Below are positions 35,901 to 48,300 of a DNA stretch of 64,000 bases, in pieces. Source of the stretch: Tillandsia leiboldiana. Its lineage: Eukaryota; Streptophyta; Magnoliopsida; Poales; Bromeliaceae. A program made the position numbers and the translations under genes. Location of the stretch: the NCBI GenBank assembly GCA_029204045.2, contig CM055082.1, forward strand, positions 620,001-684,000, in the 5' to 3' direction. The first letter of the stretch is position 1. Each line of letters opens with the position of its first letter. Below the pieces are notes generated by a model. It was not told where the DNA came from. It saw only the letters and a program-made list of their open reading frames with translations, and did not search any database.

Positions 35901-38900
35901 GAAAGCACCCCATAAACATTACAAATTTAGCATCGCTCCCCACTGAAATATTAATACCTACATGCTATCCCATTGACCGACAAGTGAAGCCGGCACATAT
36001 TTCTTGAAAAACAAAAATGAAAGGAGGTACAGTAGTGAAAATTTGTAGTTCTTAGGGGGCTAATATATAGGCTTTAATATTTCAGGGTGGCAAACGAAAA
36101 GAGGGAAATTTATGAAAGGATATCCTGCAATTTAGCATTCCAAGATCCTACGAAATCTAAAAAGTTTACGAAGATAGCAAAGTTCACAAGCTTTTTCTTT
36201 CTAATTTCTTTTTGCACGAGAATTTTCTTCGAGTGATAGGAACTTACGGTAGGTAGCAGAAGAGAATCTACTATGAGTAGTCTAGAGCCAAAATGTTTGG
36301 CAAGGGCCTTTACCAAAATCTCCTGGTACATTTCAGAACCTAAAAAAGTGAGTTGCAGAGAGACTTGTTATCATAAGTAGGATAATGAGCAGATCAGACT
36401 AAACTCCACATAAAGGGAGTAAATTATAGCATACCTGAGGGACCGGATAACAAGATTCGCTGATTTAGGGACGAAATGTCGGTGGTGAGTTTTAAGAGTT
36501 CCTTGCATTTCAAGTGAATATATGCACATGATAAAAGTATGTTTTTTGTACTTTCACTGTAGGAGATGAAAAAAAAAATTGGAATTGGTTATATTGCATG
36601 GAGATACATACAAAATGAAACAAATGGATAGAGAATAAATTAATTAGAAGGACAAGCATCTCGAAATCATGCGTGCTTAATCAGTGAGATTATTCTTGCT
36701 ATAAATGAAACTTCCGAGGATCAGATTAAAATCAAGCTTTAAGGGATAATACTTTTACAAATAAAGCTCCAGTAAATGGAACTCTGAGTCGAACTACAAC
36801 TACCCTAATGTCAAATTGCTCCTATCAACATGAATTGTAAACAGCTAGTACAAACTGCTTCCTACTTTCTGATGATTCCAAAATTTAGGCTCAAGAAATA
36901 TTGTGATTAAAAGCCAACAAGAAATAACTTGGAAAACCAACTAAGAACTGGCTACAGATCAAATTTGAGTAGAGTTGTCGAAATGCTTTACAGTTACATT
37001 TACGAAAAGCTCCCAAAATCCCTAAACATGAACACATATTTGGAAGCCAAAGCATGTTGAGCATGTTACAATCAACATCATTAGCAGCAGAAGGAGCTAA
37101 AACCTTTTCCAACAACATTGATAAGTTAGAGAACAACTCAAAAATTAGAAAACAATATTAGAATTGACACTTACGCAGCCAGCTGTCAACTAGACATCAA
37201 CCTTCCAGTAATTACTTCAATCCTCCAGCAAATACTAGCCCAAAATTTTCAATGATTTTTCTAAGAAAATAATATAATCCAAGAGCTTCTAATGTGCATT
37301 TATATTTAATTGCCTTGTACCAACATCATTCCATTAACAGATAAAACACAAAGCATGCAAATACACTCCAAAGAAACCAAGTAATTGGTGAAGTAGATTA
37401 GATAGACACATAAAATAACAAGCATCTCACCTTAGATAGTAAGGGAAATTTTCAAATGAAACTTGTATGTCACTTGCACTAAGAATCCCTTGCTTCAATC
37501 CATCCTTAAAGACTTGGCATCGTGTTGTGGGCAAAGCTTGTGTAGAATCGAGATAACTAAGAATATCCCTATGATCCCCAAACACTTTTAATATACTGCC
37601 ACTCAAATCAAACTCGCGAGCAGACGATCCTCCACCAATAACACTAAGAATTGGTCTCATCTCATAATTTGTGCCACAAATCTTTCCAACTCTTCCATCA
37701 AGATTGTTTTTTGTGGTATCATCGCCACCAATTTCAGCCGATGAAATAGTAGAATCCAGATCAGGAGGAGGAAGAACAGAGTTCCCATTTGGCTCACTAT
37801 TATCCTTCCCGCTTGCTAAATTCTTATCATGATCTGAATTAAGATCTTCTGATTTATCCTCTCCACTTGTGTCCTTGAGAGGCTTAGACATAGAATGCAA
37901 TATCGATGCTCCATCAACATCCGACGGGTCACCTGATCTAGGTTCTACATGAATCCCTTTTAAATTGGGAACCGGCGATTCCAAAATGCCGAGAGAAGAG
38001 GGTGATGCCATTTTGGTTACTTTCTCGTTAGAAAGTTGCTGAAAAATCTGTCAATAGGTTAAGGAAATTTTTTCTAAAGAATAAACAAGTCATCCCTGAT
38101 AAAATTTTTAATGAATTATATACATGTACCACTACATGCACCAAATAAACAGTAAAAACAAAAAGGAGGAGGGGGGGGGGGGGGTGGAGGAAGAGAATCA
38201 GTATTTCAAGTACAACCCTGCAAAATCATCAATTTATATATGCCATGGTAAAACCTGAATTTTTATATATGACTCAAAATTATAGTTTCTTAAACTTTGT
38301 CCTTCTCTTAAGTTGGGAAATCATCCCACTTGGAGGAGGAAATTTTGTAATGGAGAAGGCTTTCTAAATAAGCATGCTTTGTAAGTATAAGGATATACAT
38401 ACAGAAATTAAGTTTTTGAACTAGAGAGAGAGAGGGAGAGATCTAGACTATGATGTTAAAAGCACCATGCCCTTATGCTTGCACTTTTCGAGCTTTTGGA
38501 TCGGGATTAGACATGTTCCGCCGATCCAAAGCATACTCCCACAGATCCTAATGCAGATCCAATTGTCAGAAAACTGCATGCACCAATAGCTTGGTGCTTT
38601 AGGAGCACTGTAGCCTGGCTAGCTAGAAAGATAGATAGGCTAATTTCTGAATTAGCCATCAAATACATCAACACCTCACACATACCAGTTTGAAGTATCA
38701 CAGGTGGGCTGTGAAGATAAATACTAAAATATACCCTTTCCGGAGGGAATTTATGAGAGGCATTTATGAAAAAATTTATCGCATTTCTACATACTTCTGA
38801 GTTTAGGTGATACAAGGACATTATAATATAGCCAAATTTAGAGGGCATCTATGTAATTATATGTGTTAGAGGGGGTATGTCTGACATTTTGCTAAGATAA

Positions 38901-41299
38901 TATAGTAGATAATTTTGTATGGGAGTATATGAATATATTTCGAAAAGAAAAAGGAAAAAAAATAATAAAACAATATGTGATCAGACAAAAGATACAAAAG
39001 CATGCCTCCCCGATGAACTGAAAACAACTTCATCCCCTCCTGTGAGGATAATGCTCGAGCTTCTATCAATAGGCGTACCATTGACGCGGACAACGCCTTT
39101 TTTACCTACAATCTCAAGCAAGGCAACTGAAACACCTCCACGCTGAAATAAAATAAGAACGTAAGGAGAAATTGGAACATTTCAATCCAGATTGAGTCAC
39201 TGCTATATTCCAGAACATAAGCAAAGAGAATATGACTGCTGAAGTACCTCAACGCGCCTCAGTTTACAAAGAGTTTTGCTAACACCTTGATCCTTCAAGC
39301 ATAAATTGCAATTTCTGTTTTGGCCAACAGTGAATTGAGGACCAGTGACTAAAAGATGAGGGTTCTACATAGTACACAAAGTACAAACACAAGTAAGACA
39401 TGATAAAAAGAATCTTAAGATACTTGGTTATAGTGTAAAATACATTAAGAATATCTGCAATATGATCCATATCACTCATTCGTACAAACATGCATCTACC
39501 AAAATTCGAGTAAGCGTGCAAGTTCCATAGCACATATAAATAAAACCACTAATTTATAGGCCTCTTGATTCATGGGGGTTTAGGAAAAAGGGAGTGAGAT
39601 TACGAGGGCTCAATAGAACTGATTCTAAGCCCCTAAAAGACCATGGCAACAACAAGATAGAAGGTCAATACATCAAGCAATTATTTTTAGACCTTAGTCC
39701 AAGAAATCATGTTGGCATCTTTCTCCATTATCCTGCCCTGCATTCCTACTGGCAAAGGTTCAACAGTGTAAGAGAAGCAAATTGAGCATCTAGTAGTTCA
39801 TTTATCATCATCAATCTCTCAATCAACGTCTAAGACTCTTCCAAAAGCCCAATCTGACTGTTGAGGTCCAGAACAAAGCAATCTAATGCCTTCAGGAGCT
39901 TAAAATAAAACTAAACATGCAACTTGAGTTGACATAATAGAGAGTAAGCACTAGTTTCCTCCACTGGTAGACGAAGAAAAAAAATTTCAGTATAAAAGAA
40001 TATGTCACTCTAAGCCACAAGAAATCTATTAGCCAAGTGAGAAAGACCCTTATTTATTAAAACTATTTGATATACTTAAACATATCATGAAGCCAACACC
40101 AAGAAGCAAAGAAGATCCAAGACTTGTAGATATCCTGTGAATAATCATCAATGAACCAAAGGCACATATTACATCAGTAGCAACTACAAAAGAGAGATAA
40201 GATAAAGGCCAAACAGCCCACTAGGTAATATAGGCTCTTCAACTTAATCCACTAGTTTTGCATCAATTAAGTAAGCCAACTTTCGATTTTAGTCGCCGCA
40301 ACCAAGGTACTCCTTGCCCTGCTAGCACGAGTAGCATTTTCATTAAAATCTCCAGGACAACCTCAAACTGCAGCAAAAGCAGAAGCTCGCATACGGGTTC
40401 TCTTCTCAGCCTAGGGGCTCATTTCAGCTTCCCACTGCAGCAAAAGCTTAGTACTTTTTGTTCATTATGAACATTTGATTGTTGCTTCTCTAAGTAGAGA
40501 AGTCGTTCTAGAATCCAAGACAAACAGGCATTTTTACATGCAAAATTTAAAAACAAGTGTACTCAATTGAAGCAATTTAAAACTTAATAAACTTGAACGA
40601 AGAATCTACGGTGGTTAGTGTACCGATTTATCAACTTGCCCAAAGTCAAAATTTTCACCCACCTCCGAACACTGCGAAAGAAGCTTCGCCCACGGAGACT
40701 TTTCCGAATCCTTCTCAACCCGCTTCCTCACAAACTCCAACGGTCGCACCTCGCGTGGTGATCCCACGGCCGCTTGATCTGTATAAAAGAAACAAATAAA
40801 TTACTGAAAAATCCCAGAGGAAAAAAGAAACAAACTGTGCATGCGGTAAAAAAGAAAAAAAAGAAAAAAAAAAGAAAAAAAAAAAAAAAGGCTAAAAATC
40901 CCACCTTTCCTCGCGAATCCCGACGCCGAGATCTTCCCCGCCGCTCCATCCGCATCGGCGCCGCCCTTCCCATCCGGATCAGGGGAGCCCTTGCGACGGT
41001 CCTCTTCCGTTTCGGCCTTCGGCTGCGGAGACGACGAGCTCGGCAGCTCAGCCTGGACCGGGGTCGCACCACAACAGATCGCATCGAGCACACAGCACGG
41101 ATCAGATCGAGGCCACAGAACCGCAAATCGCAAGAGATCGAGAGAGAGGGAGTTGGGGATCGAGGGATCGAACCTTGTGGCGCTTCAACGCCGGGGAAGA
41201 GGACGAGGGGGAGGAGGGGGAAGGGGAGGAGGAGGAGGGGGAGAGCGAGAGGGGACGCTTCGCCGCCGCCGCCGCCGAGCTCCGCCGCGTCTCAACCAT
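26985..41299 (-). CDS. FHA-domain AAA-type ATPase (spastin/katanin-like clade)
   Basis: Twenty-seven exons: 41174-41299, 40905-41052, 40663-40778, 39248-39364, 38996-39142, 37431-38047, 36435-36556, 36248-36339, 35602-35824, 34832-34895, 33715-33863, 33518-33588, 33006-33179, 32578-32646, 32277-32378, 32100-32189, 31258-31333, 31075-31174, 30907-30976, 30627-30806, 29576-29698, 29386-29469, 28853-29037, 28104-28242, 27964-28023, 27439-27543, 26985-27098. Phases agree throughout; 1220 aa, near the Arabidopsis At4g02480/At1g02890 proteins (about 1250). An FHA-type domain spans about 130-215. One AAA module lies near the C-terminus: Walker A GPPGTGKT (960-967), Walker B VIFVDE (1015-1020), sensor AATN (1063-1066), Arg cluster RRLPRR (1077-1082). 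Intron 9 has a GC donor. Its role in plants is not well defined. Confidence 0.93.
27615..27905. mobile_element. MITE in AAA-ATPase intron 25
   Basis: Ends with TTTTGCAGGGATACATATGT followed by AAATATATCAAA, the inverse of the CCCTGCAAAA end seen in PMS1 intron 4. A shorter relative (27235-27345) sits in intron 26. Confidence 0.55.
29150..29335. mobile_element. MITE copy in AAA-ATPase intron 22
   Basis: Shares GGGCATATATGCAACTTCAG, ATTTTGCAAGAGTATATATG and TAAATATATCAAA with the other copies. The left end is poorly preserved. Confidence 0.5.
32695..33000. mobile_element. MITE copy in AAA-ATPase intron 13
   Basis: Starts near ATATATATCCCTGGAAAATA and ends with ATAATTTTGCAGGGGTGTGC. Both ends match the family in inverted orientation. 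Confidence 0.55.
38212..38945. mobile_element. MITE copy in AAA-ATPase intron 5, split by a nested insertion
   Basis: The left part (38212-38410) starts ACAACCCTGCAAAATCATCA. The right part (about 38850-38945) ends TAGATAATTTTGTATGGGAG. Between them lies unrelated DNA of about 430 bp, beginning with a (GA)n tract, that looks like a second element inserted into the first. Confidence 0.5.
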
Positions 41300-44200
41300 G
41301 TCTTCGTCCCCGCTTCTTCTTCGTCCTCTTCTTCGCTAGAGCGAGGTCGGGGATATTTTGCTCTCTCTCTATCTCTATCTCCTTCTCTTTCTCTCTCTAT
41401 GAAGGGTCGAAACGGGAACAGGAGAGAGAGAGAGAGGAAGGGGGGAATGGTCGCCAAATAATAAGAAGTAGCTGTTAAATGTATTTCTGACCCTGCATAT
41501 CTCTCTCTCCCTTCTATTTATTAATTTTGTTCCTTTTCCTAAATGAGTTTGGACGTGTCATATGTGCTAAGATATGCTTGAGGGAAAAATGTGTAGTAAC
41601 CCCTTAACTAAGGTTTTTTTAAACTAGATCCATTCACTTTTTAAAATACTAATATATATATATATTTTTTTTTTGTAAATTATACATAGGATATATATCT
41701 TACATCTCATTTATTCTGGAATGAAATAAATTTTACTTGTTATTTCAAAATAATGCTTAAAAAAATTTTCACCCCATAATAAATAAAATGTATATTGTAT
41801 ATACTATTTTTAAATATATAAATAGTATTATTATTATTTTTTGTTGTTGTAGTTTTTGTTTGGTACCGAAGATATGGAAGGGAGTTAAAGCATAAAAGCA
41901 AAATGTAATAAATATATTTTATTTGTTTGGAAGGGAGTTAAAGCAGAAGCAAAATGTAATAAAGTAGAAATTAAATTTTAATCACGTTAATGTGACTACA
42001 TAATAAGGCACTTCTACAGAGACGAAGGGCCAGGTGCAAAAGCATGTAAATGATACGGATAATATCTTATATACCTTTTAATATTTTAAAAATAAAATTT
42101 TCATTTCCTTTTAAATATAATTTTTTATTATTTAAAAATATTTTTACTGTTAGTATTAGGTAACTTATTTGAAAAAGATAAATAAGAAAAATTTATAAAA
42201 ATAAAAAAGTATATTTGAATCGATAAATATCTTAATTTAGGAGCAAATAAAAAAAAATTAATGACGATAAAATTATATATATATATATATAAAATAAATA
42301 AAATAATAATTTTATATAGATAATAATTGTTCATATCAGTTCATTAATAAAATCTAACTTTAGAGATATATTTGAAATAATTTGAAATTTTAAAAAAAAT
42401 CAAAAAAAAATTAATAATATATAAACAAGATAAGTTTCGTAGCTTTTTTATCCGACTGTGTAAAATCATATCTTAATGGTGCACGTGATTTTAACTATAT
42501 TCATAATTAGTTTGGTAAAGAAAACTCAAATATTATAATAAAAGTTAGGAGTAAAATTTGCGTGTCCATTTCAAAGTAGCCTACAGTTGAGCAGTCTCTG
42601 TACATTCTCACTTATGCTATGTACATTATTGAGTTGGGTCAGGTCGAATCTGGTTACAAATTCTAATATCAAGTTAGGACTCGGGTTAGGATTGGGATTT
42701 AGAAACACAATATAGCTATATAGTAATATAGTATTGGGGAAAAAAAAAAAAAATTACATTTTTCAATTTTTCATTTTTTCTTATGCCCTTTGTATTAACA
42801 AAAAAATAAAAAATATATATATATAATTTATTATATTTTTGTCTCGACTTTTTTTGTTGACCTACCCGTACTAGTGCTAGAAGTCCTTGATACCACACTT
42901 AATTTTTAAATTAAGTTCGGAGTAGCTCAGATGGAAGAGTTATATATTAAAGTCAACCATAAGAATATAAAACAGAGCAATTGAAAGGTGAAGGACTAAA
43001 TTGGAACCTTATTGTAAAGTTAAAAGAATGTGCAATGTATCCCTGTTAAAGAGGTAATAAGAGCCCCCTCCTTTACAGGTGTGTTTTTGCCTTTTTCACA
43101 ATTAGTTCAACATTCTCAGGCAATGTAAGCAGAGAAGGGTAAAGGAATTAAAAGCTGTGTGAATTAAAGTGGTCCCACGAGATCTTATTAATTACAATTA
43201 ATGCTTTCCCAGTGTAAGCGTGTAAAAGAGAGAGAGAGAACCGCTCGAATATCAATCATTAAGTCTTTAGTCAACTACGCTATGAACCGTTCTTAATCTG
43301 TATGCTGTTCTGCAGCGAACTAAAAATCTACATGAAAATGAAATGAAGGGGAGCCTGTGAGGGAACAACTGGGGAGAATTTTCTAGATCTCAATTTGTTC
43401 TGTGGAGATGACAAGCATATGGATATGCTTGGCCCTGGATTGCTGAGGCAACTATGGGACCCAGCAGTGATAATGAGTTTGAGGAGAATAACTTTTTCTC
43501 TCTCTCTCTCTCTTTCATAGGTTAGGTCAATTTAAACTGTAAAAATGCATTTTTAAAAGCTAATTATTATGATTAGTTAATCCAAATTCAGACTCTAAAC
43601 AGCAACTTTGTTCACCATATTTATTTTATCAGCAATATATTTTATGTAACAACTTTGTGTCATTTCTATCATCTTGTGATTGCCCAGAAGGAGGAGGGGG
43701 GGTTTCCTGTCTTGGAATAATGAGATCGAGCATGCGTTGACCCTTGTTTACCAAAGTACTTCAACATGAAAGTCAACGGAGCAGGTTGGGTTAGACCACA
43801 AAAGAATGAATTGCGACCTAATCCGGAGCAAACCTAGTAAATCTGGTCCCCGGATCAATTAAAGTTGTGAGTTAGAAAAAAAGTATAAGGCTCACACCAC
43901 TTTACTTTGTGTTCAGAGTGTCGTGACTCGCTCCGGTGGTCCACTCGCTGGCGTCGGCATCAGCGGGTAGAAGGTCGCTCTGAGCACGGTGTTATGGGCT
44001 AAGTGATTTCGGCCGTAAAATTCGCATGTCAGTGCAGCGACTGTCGAGCAGCGCCACACGAATTTTGACAGCGAAATCACTTAGCCCATGACAGTAGTCT
44101 AGTGTTGTTTTTGAAAACTGGAGTTGTATATATATATATGCAAAGCTTTAGAAAAAGTTGGTTGAATAGGTATGTAAGATATTGTAATTTGGCCATGCAC

Positions 44201-45369
44201 TTCCAACATAAACAAACATGTCAATCTTTCTACTTTCACATATATATAATTGCAGATGATATATTTACACCCTGATTAATTGGGAGTGAAATCCATGTCC
44301 ACCTCTCTTCTTCTTCTTCTTCTTCTTCTTCTTCTTTTTCAATCTAACCTCCTCCTAAAAAAATTCTAACTAAGGGCCAGTTTAATACGGGATTAAAAAT
44401 TAGGAGTTAAACATTTTTTGTTTGTAACATTTCATAGAGTATATGTTACTCCTATAACTTTTGTTTTGTTGCTGTTGTTTAGTTGTGTTATAAATAAAAG
44501 TAAAGAAAGAAAAAGAAGAAGAGGGAATGGGAGGGTATGCAAAAAAAATCAAAAGGAAGGAGAGAGGAATGAGAGAGAATGTGAAGATTTAAAAAAAAAG
44601 AGAGAAAGTGACAAGAGAAAGTCAAAAAAAAAAGAAAAAAAAAGAAGAGAGAAAGTAAAGAGAGAGAAACAGATGAGGAGAGGAAAGGCAAATGGAGATT
44701 AAATAAGAAGAAAGAAATGAGAGAAAATGAGAGAAAGTAAGGACTGAAAGAATCAGGAAAGATATATTGCAGAGAGAGAAAGCATCAAACCTCATGAAAT
44801 GTTGTAAACAAAAATATAACAATAAACAACAACAGTACAAAAACGCAGCAGCGGCATTAGTTAACAATTTTAACGAAGCGGATGAAATGCTATCTCTCTC
44901 TCTCAAAAAAAAGAAAAAAAAAAAAAAAAACCATTTGTAGTCAAACATGCAGTCCACTATGGACAGCCACCAAATTCCTTTCAATATATACTTTGCAACA
45001 ATGATTGGGTCAACAAGACCCAAAGCACATTGGCATGAAACTTCCATTAAATTGACCACTTCCACAGCTAACACAGATTTTCTGCTATCATTGGCCCAGT
45101 TTGGCTCCAGCTGAAGCTTCTTTGCAAGAAGTAGCATTTTCGGTATTTTCACACTTAACACTTGAACCACTGCACTCTTGAAACTAAAACAAATATACCA
45201 GAATGAAAAGCTTTACATTCAGTGTCAAAAATTACTGCAGAAACTATACAATTTACTAACTAAATCTAACACTATGCTATCACTATGTTTCCACCGCAGT
45301 TTCATAACACCAATCATCCTAAAATTATAACCGAAACTATGCTGGAGCCTAAGAAAAACAGAAACTTTA
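41300..45369. other. AT-rich intergenic region between AAA-ATPase and TOC159
   Basis: About 4 kb. The left end holds the AAA-ATPase promoter. Beyond it, the sequence is AT-rich with (AT)n runs. At 42919-42940 GGAGTAGCTCAGATGGAAGAG resembles a tRNA or SINE A-box, without a matching B-box. There is a (CTT)n tract at about 44306-44336 and a purine-rich (GA/A) stretch at 44500-44770. The right end should contain the TOC159 3' untranslated region. No gene recognised. Confidence 0.5.
43994..44089. repeat. 17-bp perfect inverted repeat with GC-rich loop
   Basis: ATGGGCTAAGTGATTTC at 43994-44010 pairs with GAAATCACTTAGCCCAT at 44073-44089. A second short pairing (TAAAATTCG with CGAATTTT) lies just inside. 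The surrounding 43915-44095 is clearly GC-richer than its neighbourhood. Could be a small fold-back element or a transposon end. Confidence 0.75.
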
Positions 45370-48300
45370 TTACCAAGTTTTACTGAATCGTAAGCACCTG
45401 AGTAGAGATATGGCAACCGGGAGAATACCAACTAGTGCGATTTGCGAGAGCTCCGAGGTCGTCGTTCTAACAGTGATGTGGCCGCTGAGCTTATTATTAA
45501 GTCTAACTTGAACCGCCATCTTTGAACTCCTTCCCACATCAAACTGAGACTGCAAATTCGCACCAAAAGCGGAGTCACCGGGCCACGTCATCAATGACAA
45601 CCCAACAGCCGCAAGGGCTTGCCCAATCGGATTATCCTTTTCTCTCAACAGCACTTCCAAGTCGGCTGCGTAAGCAGTTTCGCTAAGTGCTCGGACGGCA
45701 CCGGCGCTTAAAGCCAAAGACACCCTCTTTCCGATAGAAAGTTGGTCCTCTAGCTTAACCCCAGTCGCCACATTCTCTCCCAAAAATGTTACTGAAATTC
45801 CCCCAGCAGTTGTATTTTTTTTGAAGTTTTTGAATTTGGTCTCCCCTCGCAATGCATAAGTTAGCTGCTGACCGAAAGTTTGGATATCAAAACCAGCTAG
45901 AGTTGAACCGTTTGAGCCATGCTTAGCCGAGATGGAGGAAACCAAATGGATAATAAATTCCTTCTTATCCTTCGTAAGGTCGACTGATACTGCAGCAGGG
46001 AACCGATCAATGAGAGCAAGGCTATCTTCTACAATCACCCCATCATACCCGCAATCATGATCCCATCCAATTCCATGCTTGGGCCGGGCCACAACTCCCG
46101 AAGTAGAGTCTAAAAATCGGTACCTATAAGTGGGATTATCGCAATCGAACGAAGGAGGGAGTTCCTCCTCAAGCAGGTCGGGTGCACTGGCTGGGGGAGC
46201 ATTATGATAAAACTCTCCAAGTAAATCGCGGTCATTACTTTTCCGTCTCCTCTTCATTTCAGCCAATCTCCTTAGCATCTTCTGCTGTTTCTTCTGAAGA
46301 AGCTTACCGCGGTAATCGTACTCGTCGAAATAAGCTTTTCTTTGCTCCTTGGTGAGTTTCGCAATTTCAGCTTTGCTCAGAGGCCGGAAAGGTGGAAGCG
46401 TATCATACTCATCCTCTTCTTCTTGCTCTTGATCAACTTCTGATGAGTCACCGAGATCGGTGTCCAAGTCCCCAGTCTCACCATTTCCATCAGTTAGGAG
46501 CTTTGGGTGCACCGTCGGCTTCATGAGAGAGGAGAGCAGGAAAGGGAATGGGAGCGAACGGTGGTCGAAATCAAATAGCTTCTTTGGGAGCTTTGGTAGG
46601 GAATTGATTTCAGATAAAATCTTCGAAGTGTAGCACAGGAGAAGCAATTCGGACCTCCATTTTAGACCATTAGGAAGAACCCTTTCGCCCTTCGTGTTCC
46701 TCCTGCAAAACGGATGGTTCTCGATTAGGACTGCAGGACTGACCAATCGGAAATTGCCACTTGCCAGCTTAATAGCCTGCTGAATTATAATAGATTGATC
46801 AGCTACAAACACCTCATAACTTATCGGAGAACCACTCGGACCTTCAGGGGGAGCGGAACCAGCATGCGTTAGAGCAACAACCGCATTGTACCAAATTGAC
46901 GAACCCAAAGTAGTAGTAATCAATTTTAAAAGAGGCGAATCATTGAAATCTTTGGCCTGAATATCCAATCGGTCCACATAGAGAACAATATCGGGCGGGC
47001 ATTTCTTCACATACTTCTTGACCGATAAGAGAATCCTCCTATTCCATGCATGGTCCGCTAAAGAAGGTTTAAGACCTGGAGTGTCGATGATGCGTATCTT
47101 AACGCCATCTACAATCCCGGCAATCTCTTTAACTGAATTGGTGGCTGGTTCAAAAGCATCAGTCTTGGATTTATCTCCGTCAAAAATGGAATTTATGGTG
47201 GCGCTCTTGCCCGCTCCACTCTTTCCAATAAGAAGTATGCTGCAACAGAAGTTCAAATCCTCTTTTCCCTCGGCTTCAATCTGCAAGGCCTTCTTTTGAG
47301 AACTTTCTAGAATGGAATCTCGGTTCATTTGCGCTCGAACGCCACCAGCTAGTATTAGCCGGTTAAGAACTTGCACGGCCACAAAGTGCTCGGGAGAGTG
47401 CCCCAGGCGGTGGACAAGGCGGAGGAACTTCACTCTGATCGACTCGACCTTATCGTGCAAGCTCTTCTCATCATTACTCACCTCGATCTCAGGTTCAGCA
47501 GAGAAGATTCTAGAAACTTCTTGAGAACTAATGGAGGAACCAGTTGCCGCCTTCAGAAGTGCGGCAGCCAAGGCATCAGGATCGAACACTTGCTGCTTCT
47601 CGTCGGCCTCCCCCTCTTCGTCTGCGTCCGTATCTAGAATGCCTTGTCCGTCAATCTCTTGCGCATAATCTTCTTCCGATTCTTTCAAGAGCTGCTCGGT
47701 AAATTCAGAGTCCTCAAGGATGGGCGCACCAACAAGCTGGTCGGAATTGGAACATTCATATCCTGCATCACCGTTGCCGCCAGGGTTTACATAATCATTC
47801 AGCGCAGAATCGGTCATCAAAGTCTCATCAGCTTCTTCTCCATTACCAACTGTGCTACCCTCCGATGAAGCCGAGTCCTCAAGCGCCGAGATTGTTTCGC
47901 CACCTTCTGCTGCACCAGTTTCTCGATTCAGAGCATCACTTGTAGCGATGCTCGCACCATCATTAAATGGATTATTAAGCTCGTTCAGAGTATTCTCTAC
48001 CGTGCTCGGAACAGTTTGTTCGGAGCTTTCTTCGAACACCTTATCTTCATCACGCCCTCCACAATTTGCACCGCCGAGCTTCTCCAAAGAGCCCGAATCA
48101 ACACTCTGGGAATTCTCAAGCTCACCGACACCAAAATTTGATTGAGAAGCATCACTTACGGAAATATCCCCATCGGTGCTATCAATCGAGGTCGAAGTCT
48201 CCTCCTCTTCTTCTTCCTTCTCCTCCGCATTCGTGCTCTCGATAGCAAAAGCGGCATCCAAGCTCTCATCTTTCACGTATGGGAAATCAGTTGCTTTCTC

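Noticed and set aside
40774..41478. 234-codon basic frame on the plus strand
   Set aside because: It is antisense to the first exons and introns of the AAA-ATPase and includes poly-A derived lysine runs.
42919..42965. Possible tRNA gene (GGAGTAGCTCAGATGG)
   Set aside because: Only an A-box-like start is present. No anticodon arm, B-box or acceptor pairing follows; probably a SINE relic or chance.
43300..43490. Possible microRNA hairpin region
   Set aside because: I could not find a mature sequence of any conserved plant microRNA nor a long stem; only short chance palindromes such as AAGCATATGGATATGCTT.
44418..44702. 94-codon Lys/Glu-rich frame
   Set aside because: Simple translation of a purine-rich GA/A tract.
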